12,572 nucleotides of DNA from CAZDYP01 sp964509505 (lineage in GTDB: Bacteria; Chloroflexota; Anaerolineae; JACRMK01): the NCBI GenBank assembly GCA_964509505.1, contig CAZDYP010000160.1:1-12572 (forward strand). The letters are read 5' to 3'. The translations under genes and the position numbers were made by a program. This document shows, piece by piece, positions 7,504 through 12,572 of the stretch; within the stretch, counting starts at the first letter, position 1, and every line of letters starts with the position of its first letter. The notes beneath the pieces were generated by a model. It was not told the origin of the DNA. It saw only the letters and a list, made by a program, of their open reading frames with translations, and searched no databases.

Positions 7504-7538
7504 AGACAATCTCCTGGTGAGTAAATTGTTTCTACCCT

Positions 7539-7544
7539 ATTATA
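7539..7544 (-). promoter_or_regulatory. -10 element of the sugar dehydrogenase gene
   Basis: On the minus strand this reads TATAAT, about 35 bases upstream of GTG 7503, which suits a leader of about 30 nt. No good -35 is seen at the expected distance; that position falls in the dyad 7556-7580. Confidence 0.5.
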
Positions 7545-7555
7545 CGTTCAATGTT

Positions 7556-7580
7556 GGTTCGAGAGTTGCACCCTCGAACC
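7556..7580. promoter_or_regulatory. 8-bp perfect dyad between divergent promoters, candidate operator
   Basis: GGTTCGAG (7556-7563), nine bases, CTCGAACC (7573-7580). The dyad occupies the -35 region of both the minus-strand promoter (-10 at 7544-7539) and the plus-strand promoter (-10 at 7588-7593). A dimeric regulator bound here could control both the sugar dehydrogenase and the NUDIX/binding-protein pair. It might instead be only an RNA or DNA hairpin. Confidence 0.5.
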
Positions 7581-7584
7581 TCTC

Positions 7585-7593
7585 TGTTATAAT
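7585..7593 (+). promoter_or_regulatory. Extended -10 promoter giving a leaderless NUDIX mRNA
   Basis: TGTTATAAT contains a consensus TATAAT (7588-7593) with a TGn extension. The A of ATG 7600 is the seventh base after the hexamer, exactly where transcription normally starts, and there is no room for an RBS. TTGCAC (7566-7571) at 16 bp is a poor -35. Confidence 0.7.
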
Positions 7594-7599
7594 CGCCGC

Positions 7600-8019
7600 A
7601 TGTCACGCGAATACCCCGCTTATCCGATTCCCGCCGTTGGCATCGTCGTCGTGCGCGACCAGCGCGTGCTGCTGGTGCAACGTGGACGCGAACCCGCTTA
7701 TGGACGCTGGACGATTCCCGGCGGCGTGATCGAAGTCGGCGAGACGTTGCACGATGCAGCGCGACGTGAGATGCGCGAAGAATGTGATATCGTCGTCGAA
7801 CCGAGTCGTGTCCTGCAAGTTTACGAACCCATCGTGCGCGACGCCGAAGGGCGCGTGCGCTTTCATTATGTCATCATTGACGTGCTGGCGCGTTACGTGA
7901 GCGGCGATGTGCGCCATGCTGACGACGCCCTTGATGCGCGTTGGGTTGGCGCGGACGAGCTAGAGGCGTTGAACGTGATGAACGATGCGGCGCAACTTAT
8001 CCGCGAGGTGTTGCGATGA
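7600..8019 (+). CDS. NUDIX hydrolase (ADP-ribose pyrophosphatase-like)
   Basis: The 139-residue protein hydrolyses a nucleoside diphosphate linked to another moiety. The Nudix box G-x5-E-x7-REUxEE runs from G42 to I64 (GGVIEVGETL, then REMREECDI), with all acidic metal ligands present and Asp in place of the usual Gly near its end. The preceding GRWTIPGG and the opening PAVGIVVVRDQRVLLVQRG are typical of small ADP-ribose/NADH-type pyrophosphatases; the exact substrate is not determined. The mRNA is probably leaderless (TATAAT six bases before ATG). The TGA stop overlaps the ATG of the next gene (ATGA at 8016), so the two are probably co-transcribed and translationally coupled. Confidence 0.9.
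   Translation: MSREYPAYPIPAVGIVVVRDQRVLLVQRGREPAYGRWTIPGGVIEVGETLHDAARREMREECDIVVEPSRVLQVYEPIVRDAEGRVRFHYVIIDVLARYVSGDVRHADDALDARWVGADELEALNVMNDAAQLIREVLR
8005..8010 (+). promoter_or_regulatory. Shine-Dalgarno supporting the 8016 start
   Basis: GAGGTG inside the end of the NUDIX gene lies 5 bases before ATG 8016. It supports starting the binding-protein gene at the ATGA overlap rather than further downstream, where no RBS is visible. Confidence 0.55.
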
Positions 8020-9239
8020 CGCGCGACTTGCGGCTTGCGGCTTGCGAATTGCAGATTGCGGATTGCTCGCCTCTTTACGTACGCTTCGCGCGTTTCACGC
8101 TTCACGCTTCACGCACGCTTCGCGCGTTTCACGCTCCATGCTCATCACTCGTCACTCGTCGCTTGTCACTCGTCCCTTTGTTGTTGCTCGTCGCTTGCAA
8201 CTTTTTTGCGCCACTCCCCGCACCCACGCTCACCCCCACCTCGACTGCGACGCCCATCCCTACCCCAACGCCATCGCCCACACCCGTGCCTGTGCAATAC
8301 GCGCTGATCGGCAAAGCGCAAGGCGCGTATTGGAATCAAGTGGCGCATGGCATGAAGGTGGCTGAGAAGCAATTAGGGTTGCCTGTGGGCAGCGTCGTTT
8401 TTCATGCGCCCGACCAAGAAGACCCCGCCGCGCAAATCGTCGCATTTGAACATTTCGTCGCGCAACAAGTGAAGGGCGTCGCCGTCGCGCCGAGCGACGC
8501 GCGCGCGCTGGAGCTCAGCATCCAACGCGCGCGCGCTGCGGGTGTTTGGGTCATCACGTTCGACACCGACGCGCCCAACAGCGAACGCCAATTCTTCGTC
8601 GGCACGCCGTCACAGGTCATCGGGCAAGAAGCGGCGCAAGCGTTGCTGACATTCTTGGGCGAGCGTAGCGGCAAGATCGCGCTTGGCTCAACCTTGCTTG
8701 ACCGCGCCGCGCACGAACGCATCACGGCTTTCAAGGACAACGTGAAGGCGAATAAAAAAGTGAGCGTGCTTGATGCGACGCATGACCGTCAAGATGCTAA
8801 CGTAGCCATGCAAACGGCGCGCGCTACACTGGCGACGAATAAAGATGTGATTGGCGCGTTTGGCGTCTATGGTTACAATAGCCTCGTGTGGTGCCGCGTC
8901 GTGAACGAGCAAGCGCGCACGGAACAAATCGTCGTCGTCGGCTTCGACGCCACCAACGAAGCGATTGAGTGTTTGAAAAATGGCGCGCTCGATGCGCTCG
9001 TCGTGCCGCGTCCGTATGAACAGGGGTTTCAAAGCGTGATGGCGCTCGACAGCCTCGCGCGCAAAGGTTTGCTGACGACCATCAGCGCTTTGGGGTTTGA
9101 TGCGCGCGCCGCCAAAGCGGCATGGATTTTGAACGTCGGCGTGGATGTCATCTCGCGCGATGGCAAGGTGGGTTTGAGCTTGTTGGGCTATGCGGGCAAA
9201 CTGGATGGGCAAGGCATTGTGCGTGAGTGGCGACCGTGA
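8016..9239 (+). CDS. Sugar-type periplasmic binding lipoprotein with repeat-derived N-terminus
   Basis: From ATG 8016 the product is 407 residues. After a lipobox (LLLLVAC, Cys61) and a Thr/Pro linker (about 66-90) comes a type 1 periplasmic-binding fold of the ribose/galactose (Peripla_BP_4) class: LIGKAQGAYWNQVAHGM at the start, then VAVAPSDARALE, VWVITFDTDAPNS, a middle domain and VVVGFDATNEAI near the hinge. It would bind a sugar or similar ligand outside the membrane. No ABC permease or ATPase is nearby, so it is an orphan receptor or a sensor. The first 48 or so residues are Arg/His-rich and encoded by a heptamer array; a signal peptide with a 60-residue n-region would be unusual. If the array is removed, MTR joins RLSLVPLLLLVAC, a normal lipoprotein signal. 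A TTG at 8163 is the alternative start but lacks an RBS. Confidence 0.78.
   Translation: MTRDLRLAACELQIADCSPLYVRFARFTLHASRTLRAFHAPCSSLVTRRLSLVPLLLLVACNFFAPLPAPTLTPTSTATPIPTPTPSPTPVPVQYALIGKAQGAYWNQVAHGMKVAEKQLGLPVGSVVFHAPDQEDPAAQIVAFEHFVAQQVKGVAVAPSDARALELSIQRARAAGVWVITFDTDAPNSERQFFVGTPSQVIGQEAAQALLTFLGERSGKIALGSTLLDRAAHERITAFKDNVKANKKVSVLDATHDRQDANVAMQTARATLATNKDVIGAFGVYGYNSLVWCRVVNEQARTEQIVVVGFDATNEAIECLKNGALDALVVPRPYEQGFQSVMALDSLARKGLLTTISALGFDARAAKAAWILNVGVDVISRDGKVGLSLLGYAGKLDGQGIVREWRP
8026..8180. repeat. Heptamer (7-bp period) array inside the binding-protein reading frame
   Basis: Six units lie in phase at 8026-8067: acttgcg, gcttgcg, gcttgcg, aattgca, gattgcg, gattgct. A 21-bp segment beginning ACGCTTCGCGCG is then repeated perfectly at 8081-8101 and 8115-8135, separated by further ttcacgc units. 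From 8146 come cactcgt, cactcgt, cgcttgt, cactcgt and ccctttg (to 8180). The units change along the array while the period is kept. Confidence 0.8.
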
Positions 9240-9245
9240 TATAGT

Positions 9246-9298
9246 GTTCAAGGTTCAAAGTTCAAAGTTTCGCGTTTACTGAACTTTGAACCTTGAAC
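9246..9298. repeat. Heptamer repeats forming a perfect 19-bp hairpin
   Basis: The left arm is gttcaag, gttcaaa, gttcaaa (9246-9266). The right arm is gaacttt, gaacctt, gaacttt, gaatttt, gaacctt (9281-9315). Positions 9246-9264 pair perfectly with 9280-9298 around a 15-nt loop. It fills the gap between the binding-protein stop codon and the next hydrolase. The final unit runs into GAAGGA (9316-9321), the RBS of that hydrolase. It could act as a terminator or mRNA end structure, but no T-run follows. Confidence 0.85.
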
Positions 9299-9326
9299 TT
9301 TGAATTTTGAACCTTGAAGGATTGAT

Positions 9327-10286
9327 ATGAATTTTCGTTTCATTGGCAAAGTGTTAGCGGGTATGGGCGTGTCCATGGCGGCGCTGTTGACGTTGCCGTA
9401 TCTGATTCGACCGCCCGCGCGCAAGTTGTACATGCGTCGTGAGCTCGTGACGCCTGACGATCAATTCGTCGAAGTGGATGGTGTGCAGCTGCGTTATCGT
9501 GTGATGGGTGAAGGGCGGCCATTGATTTTGGTGCATGGCTTCGCGAGCTCGCTGGTGACGTGGTATCGGAACGTCGCCGAGCTCGCGCGTCACTATCGCG
9601 TGTATGCGTTGGACTTGAAGGGATGGGGGTTATCCGACAAGCCAACCGAAGGCGATTACTCGTGGCCTGCGCAAGCGCGACTTCTGTATGGCTTCATGCG
9701 CGCCTTAAACATCGTCCGTCCCATCCTCGTCGGGCATTCGATGGGCGGTGCGGTGTCGTTGCACACGACTATCGCGCATCCCGACGCAGTGACTGGGTTG
9801 GCGCTGATCGCGCCTGCCGGTGGTCACTCGTTCCCTTACGTCAACGCCCTCAGCCATGCGTGGGATGCGCCGCCGTTGCGCCGCTGGTTCCGTTTAGCGA
9901 TGGAGTATGCGTTGACCAACGACGAGCTGCTCACGAGCCAAATGCCGCGCGCCTATTACGATCCCGCTCATTGCACGCCAGAAATGAAACGCGCATTGAT
10001 TCAGCCATTCCACACCGAAGGTTTCGTGGATGCGCTGCTCAACTTTGCGCGCGACGTGCGCTATAACGGCGTGGATGGTTTGTGGTCGCGCGTGACGTGT
10101 CCCGTGTTGATCCTATGGGGCGAACAAGACGGCGTGCTGCCTGTTGCAGACAGCCAATACTTCGTGGAACATTTGCCGCAAGCGCAACTCCGCATCATCC
10201 CCGCAGCGGGGCACTTGCCGCACGAGGAAAAGCCCAACGCTGTGAATCCATTGATTCTTGCCTTCGCGCAACAGCTGATGGGATGA
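9327..10286 (+). CDS. Membrane-anchored alpha/beta-fold hydrolase
   Basis: The 319-residue protein has an N-terminal hydrophobic segment (about 5-27, GKVLAGMGVSMAALLTLPYL), probably a single-span anchor or uncleaved signal. The hydrolase core follows: HGFASS with His70, the nucleophile elbow GHSMGG with Ser138, Asp268 in WGEQDGVLPV and His296 in AAGHLPHEEKP, so the triad is complete. A cap of about 100 residues lies between Ser138 and Asp268. The profile (DLKGWGLSDKP, a cap with RALIQPF) resembles haloalkane-dehalogenase/epoxide-hydrolase-like and esterase-like members, but the Ser nucleophile points to an esterase, lipase or C-C hydrolase rather than a dehalogenase, which uses Asp. The start at ATG 9327 has GAAGGA 5 bases upstream. 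It is probably not in the same transcription unit as the binding protein if the hairpin before it terminates. Confidence 0.86.
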   Translation: MNFRFIGKVLAGMGVSMAALLTLPYLIRPPARKLYMRRELVTPDDQFVEVDGVQLRYRVMGEGRPLILVHGFASSLVTWYRNVAELARHYRVYALDLKGWGLSDKPTEGDYSWPAQARLLYGFMRALNIVRPILVGHSMGGAVSLHTTIAHPDAVTGLALIAPAGGHSFPYVNALSHAWDAPPLRRWFRLAMEYALTNDELLTSQMPRAYYDPAHCTPEMKRALIQPFHTEGFVDALLNFARDVRYNGVDGLWSRVTCPVLILWGEQDGVLPVADSQYFVEHLPQAQLRIIPAAGHLPHEEKPNAVNPLILAFAQQLMG

Positions 10287-10294
10287 CAAGGCAC

Positions 10295-10374
10295 GGGTGA
10301 CAGGATAGCACGATGACATGATTCATCAGCCGTACATCCCGTCACCCCTTCACCCGTTCCCGCGTTTACTCGTC
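10295..10374. repeat. Octamer-period array with inverted arms
   Basis: Imperfect 8-bp units run through the gap: gggtgaca, ggatagca, cgatgaca on the left, and cacccctt, cacccgtt, cccgcgtt, tactcgtc on the right. GGGTGACAGGAT (10295-10306) pairs with ATCCCGTCACCC (10336-10347) at 11 of 12 positions. It lies between the hydrolase stop and the glycosyltransferase promoter and may end the hydrolase transcript. Confidence 0.6.
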
Positions 10375-10386
10375 TCCCCAAATTTC

Positions 10387-10395
10387 TGTTACAAT
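10387..10395 (+). promoter_or_regulatory. Extended -10 promoter of the glycosyltransferase gene
   Basis: TGTTACAAT contains TACAAT (10390-10395) with a TGn extension, followed by CCCCGCGTC and ATG 10405. The start codon is only nine bases after the hexamer, so the leader should be 0-3 nt. The text closely matches the NUDIX promoter (TCTGTTATAATCGCCGC). Confidence 0.6.
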
Positions 10396-10404
10396 CCCCG
10401 CGTC

Positions 10405-11106
10405 ATGGCCAAAGTCTCCATCATCGTGCCGACCTTCAACGAGCGCGAGAGCATCAGCGATTTGATTTTTGCGATTCAACACGCACTGCCTTCTCCCGAA
10501 ATCATCGTCGTGGATGACAATTCGCCTGATGGCACGTGGCAAATCGTGCGGACCCTCGCGCATCAACACCCCGCCGTGCGCTTGATTCATCGCACGAGCG
10601 AGCGCGGCTTGACGAGCGCGATTCAACGCGGCATTGACGAGGCGACAGGCGACCTGATCGGTTGGATGGACTGCGATATGTCGCCTGTGACCTTGCCAGT
10701 GTTGCTTGCGCGCATTGAGCAGGGCGCAGACATCGCCATCGCATCACGCTACGCGCCGGGCGGCAAAGATGCGCGTGGCGGGATGCCGGTTGCGTTCAGC
10801 TGGGTCATCAATACCGCCGCCAAGGTGTGTGTGGATTGGCGCAGCCCGGTGCGAGATTATACGACGGGCTTTGTGGCGGCTCGTCGTCAGGTGTTTACCA
10901 ACCTTCGATTACGCGGTGACTATGGCGAATACTGCATTGATTTTTTAGTGCGCGCCGTGCGACAGGGCTTTCGCGTGGTCGAGGTGGGTTATGTGTGTGA
11001 ACCACGCACGGTTGGCGAAAGCAAAACCGCGCCGAGCTTCTGGGGCTTCATTTGGCGCGGGCGCAAGTACGTGACGACGGTGTTGCGATTGATGGGGCAG
11101 AAGTAG
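10405..11106 (+). CDS. Family 2 glycosyltransferase, dolichol/polyprenyl-phosphate mannosyltransferase (DPM1)-like
   Basis: From ATG 10405 the product is 233 residues, a single GT-A catalytic domain. It starts MAKVSIIVPTFNERE. The nucleotide-binding motif DDNSPDGT is at 37-44. A DxD-like metal site DCD is at 89-91 (GWMDCDMSP, where DADLSHPP is more usual). The conserved YTTGFVAARRQVF and the closing YVCEPRTVGESK are typical of DPM1/DPMS-like enzymes, which move a sugar, often mannose, from NDP-sugar to a polyprenyl phosphate at the membrane. There is no C-terminal membrane domain, so it is the soluble, DPM1-like form. An upstream in-frame ATG at 10318 is rejected because the extra 29 residues are repeat-derived and precede the promoter. 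The downstream aminotransferase fits a surface-glycan role. Confidence 0.88.
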   Translation: MAKVSIIVPTFNERESISDLIFAIQHALPSPEIIVVDDNSPDGTWQIVRTLAHQHPAVRLIHRTSERGLTSAIQRGIDEATGDLIGWMDCDMSPVTLPVLLARIEQGADIAIASRYAPGGKDARGGMPVAFSWVINTAAKVCVDWRSPVRDYTTGFVAARRQVFTNLRLRGDYGEYCIDFLVRAVRQGFRVVEVGYVCEPRTVGESKTAPSFWGFIWRGRKYVTTVLRLMGQK

Positions 11107-11107
11107 C

Positions 11108-11187
11108 TGAGAAAACAGCGAAACGCGAAAACGGGGAGAGGTTGCCTCATTCACTCGTTGACCCATTGACCCGTTCACTTCTTTCAA
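11108..11187. repeat. Octamer (8-bp period) array before the aminotransferase gene
   Basis: Ten consecutive 8-bp units lie in one phase: tgagaaaa, cagcgaaa, cgcgaaaa, cggggaga, ggttgcct, cattcact, cgttgacc, cattgacc, cgttcact, tctttcaa. The left half is purine-rich and the right half pyrimidine-rich. It starts directly after the glycosyltransferase stop and runs into the RBS of the next gene. Confidence 0.7.
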
Positions 11188-11194
11188 GAGGAGA
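11186..11194 (+). promoter_or_regulatory. Shine-Dalgarno selecting the GTG 11202 start
   Basis: AAGAGGAGA lies 7 bases before GTG 11202. The good spacing and strength support this non-ATG start even though it adds about 90 residues before the usual beginning of the enzyme family. Confidence 0.7.
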
Positions 11195-11201
11195 ATTTAT
11201 C

Positions 11202-12572
11202 GTGGCGAATAAGAAAACAGCTCGTGCGAAAACTCAAACGAAATCAAAGGCTCAAAAAAATAAAGCCGCTAGGACCATAGGGATATCCCTAACCCAAACC
11301 TCCAAAACAACTTTGCCCCTAGCAACCCCCAAGCACACCTTGGCCCTCGCCGCCGAATTGAGTCTCGACGAATTGGGCGAGCGCGCCTCCATCATCCCCG
11401 GTCAAGACCCGCACCTCGTCGTCACCCTCAATACCGTTGGCTCGGACGACCGCGAAAAGAAAGGGCGCATCATCCCCGTCTGCGAGCCACGTCTCGACGG
11501 CAACGAAGAAAAGTACTTGATGCAGACCGTCCGCACCAACTGGATTTCGTCGGCGGGCTCGTTCATCACCGATTTTGAAAAAATGTTCGCTGAGAAGGTC
11601 GGCGCGAAGTATGGCATCGCGTGCGCCAACGGCACCGTCGCCCTGCATCTCGCGTTGGCGACGCTGGGCGTCGGGCCCGGCGACGAGGTCATTGTGCCAA
11701 CCTTCACGATGATTGCCAGCGCGAACGCCGTGCGCTACGTCGGCGCGACCAATGTGCTCATTGACTCCGAACCCGAAACGTGGAACATGGATGTCGCGCA
11801 GCTCGAAAGCAAAATCACCGAGCGCACCAAAGTCATCATGCCGATGCACACTTATGGGCATCCCGTTGACATGGATCCCGTGCTGGAGCTGGCGAAGAAA
11901 TACGACTTGTTCGTGCTGACGGATGCGGCGGAATCGCACGGCGCGCAATACAAAGGACAACCGATTGGCGGACTTGGTGATCTGGCGACGTATTCGTTTT
12001 ATGGTAACAAGATCATCACGACCGGCGAAGGCGGCATGATTACCACGAACAATCCCGACATCGCGCGCATCGCCCGCAATATGAAAGACCATGCCTTCAG
12101 CCACGAGCGCCACTTCTGGCACAAGTATCTCGGCTACAACTTTCGCATGACGAACATGCAAGCGGCGATTGGTCTCGCGCAAACTGAGCGCTTCGAGTTT
12201 CTCGTCGAATGCCGCCGCAAGAATGCCGAGCTCTATACGGAGTTGTTATCGGCCGTGCCGGGGCTGACGTTGCCGCCCGAGAAGCCATGGGCGAAGAATG
12301 TGTTCTGGATGTATGGCATCCTTGTTCATCCCGAATTCGGCATGACCCGCGACGAACTACGCAATCGGCTCGCGCAACGCGGCATCGAGACGCGCACGTT
12401 CTTCATCCCAATTCATTTGCAACCGATTTATTATCCAGACTATGGACACGAATCGCATCCCGTTGCGGAGATGCTTTGCGATAGAGGGATGTATCTGCCG
12501 TCGGCCTCTACACTCACGCCGAGCGACATCGAGTACATCGCACAGTCTATCCAGGAGATTCACGCTGAAGCG
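11202..12572 (+). CDS. DegT/DnrJ/EryC1/StrS PLP aminotransferase, perosamine-synthase-like, 3' end cut off
   Basis: The frame is open from GTG 11202 to the window edge (457 codons, no stop). The catalytic domain starts near residue 90 (IIPVCEPRLDGNEEKYL), then TNWISSAG, ANGTVALHLAL, the PLP-pyridine Asp241 in TDAAESHGAQYKG and the Schiff-base Lys270 in YSFYGNKIITTGEGG. GYNFRMTNMQAAIGLAQ is typical of this family. Such enzymes aminate keto-sugar nucleotides; the motif set most resembles GDP-perosamine synthases and relatives (inference). Ahead of it is an extension of about 90 residues not usual for the family. Its first 25 residues are Lys/Arg/Ala/Gln/Thr-rich, and codons 24-41 use AGG, ATA and CTA, which are scarce in the rest of the gene. 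The 5' gap holds an octamer array, and the gene may be co-transcribed with the glycosyltransferase. Confidence 0.9.
   Translation, partial: MANKKTARAKTQTKSKAQKNKAARTIGISLTQTSKTTLPLATPKHTLALAAELSLDELGERASIIPGQDPHLVVTLNTVGSDDREKKGRIIPVCEPRLDGNEEKYLMQTVRTNWISSAGSFITDFEKMFAEKVGAKYGIACANGTVALHLALATLGVGPGDEVIVPTFTMIASANAVRYVGATNVLIDSEPETWNMDVAQLESKITERTKVIMPMHTYGHPVDMDPVLELAKKYDLFVLTDAAESHGAQYKGQPIGGLGDLATYSFYGNKIITTGEGGMITTNNPDIARIARNMKDHAFSHERHFWHKYLGYNFRMTNMQAAIGLAQTERFEFLVECRRKNAELYTELLSAVPGLTLPPEKPWAKNVFWMYGILVHPEFGMTRDELRNRLAQRGIETRTFFIPIHLQPIYYPDYGHESHPVAEMLCDRGMYLPSASTLTPSDIEYIAQSIQEIHAEA
11278..11291. repeat. Perfect 14-bp palindrome inside the aminotransferase N-terminal extension
   Basis: TAGGGATATCCCTA is its own reverse complement. 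It lies in the segment with unusual codons, and the bases after it (to 11330) are C-rich and G-poor on the plus strand. The significance is unknown; it may be a relic of an inserted repeat or a binding site. Confidence 0.6.

Noticed and set aside
7504..7509. TTG 7509 as start of the sugar dehydrogenase gene
   Set aside because: It is only one base from the AGGAG ribosome binding site; GTG 7503 has the correct 7-base spacing.
7941..8015. Start of the binding-protein frame inside the NUDIX gene
   Set aside because: It overlaps the NUDIX coding region by 79 bases with no RBS; ATG 8016 has GAGGTG 5 bases upstream and an ATGA overlap.
9246..9298. Insertion-sequence or MITE terminal inverted repeats
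   Set aside because: The arms are themselves tandem heptamers with a 15-nt loop, with no target duplication and no transposase; a repeat array explains it better.
10318..10404. Upstream in-frame ATG extending the glycosyltransferase by 29 residues
   Set aside because: The added residues come from the octamer array and lie upstream of the extended -10; GT2 proteins of this type start at MAKVSIIVPTFNE.
11287..11330. G-quadruplex on the minus strand in the aminotransferase 5' region
   Set aside because: Four G-runs of 3 or more exist, but one loop is about 20 bases, so a stable quadruplex is unlikely.
11319..12182. Long open frame on the minus strand (287 codons)
   Set aside because: It is antisense to the clear DegT aminotransferase, has a His/Arg-rich composition typical of a shadow frame and shows no recognisable motif.

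Overview
The window (about 12.6 kb, moderately GC-rich) looks like a chromosomal stretch from an environmental bacterium, most likely a member of the Chloroflexota (Anaerolineae-like). This is an inference from content, not a database match. The pointers are an XRE-HTH/NB-ARC/TPR STAND regulator, two lipoproteins whose Cys is followed by long Thr/Pro/Ala linkers, a free-standing DPM1-like glycosyltransferase, and intergenic gaps filled with degenerate 7-8 bp repeats. No rRNA, tRNA, CRISPR array, transposase or phage gene was seen.

Layout. 1-2595 (+) is the 3' part of a large XRE/NB-ARC/TPR regulator cut by the left edge. 2739-3512 (+) is an inositol-monophosphatase-family enzyme resembling HisN-type histidinol phosphatases. 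3680-3970 (+) is a small two-cluster ferredoxin, closed by a convincing intrinsic terminator. 4116-5051 (+) is thioredoxin reductase. 5181-5912 (+) is an alpha/beta hydrolase. 6082-7503 (-) is a PQQ-type sugar dehydrogenase lipoprotein, convergent with the hydrolase and divergent from what follows. 7600-8019 (+) is a NUDIX hydrolase overlapping by ATGA a sugar-binding-type lipoprotein (8016-9239). 9327-10286 (+) is a membrane-anchored alpha/beta hydrolase. 10405-11106 (+) is a GT2 polyprenyl/dolichol-phosphate sugar transferase. 11202-12572 (+, open at the right edge) is a DegT/DnrJ/EryC1/StrS aminotransferase. The last two plausibly serve cell-surface glycan synthesis. The rest look like general redox and metabolic functions and do not form one obvious pathway.

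The most unusual signal lies between the genes. Six separate sites (5050-5180, 5906-5951, 8026-8180, 9246-9320, 10295-10374, 11108-11187) carry imperfect tandem arrays with a 7- or 8-bp period. Their unit sequences differ, but their architecture is alike, and several have arms that are inverted copies of each other. One array is translated in frame as the N-terminus of the binding-protein ORF. Another appears to supply the ribosome binding site of the next gene. A seventh gap (5993-6077) holds a nested hairpin of near-perfect inverted repeats.

Three promoters share an extended -10 followed by a C-rich stretch (TGnTAnAATCnCC). Two of them lie so close to the start codon that the mRNAs should be leaderless or nearly so. 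No complete new multi-gene system is evident. The repeat arrays and the shared promoter motif are the best candidates for something under-described.
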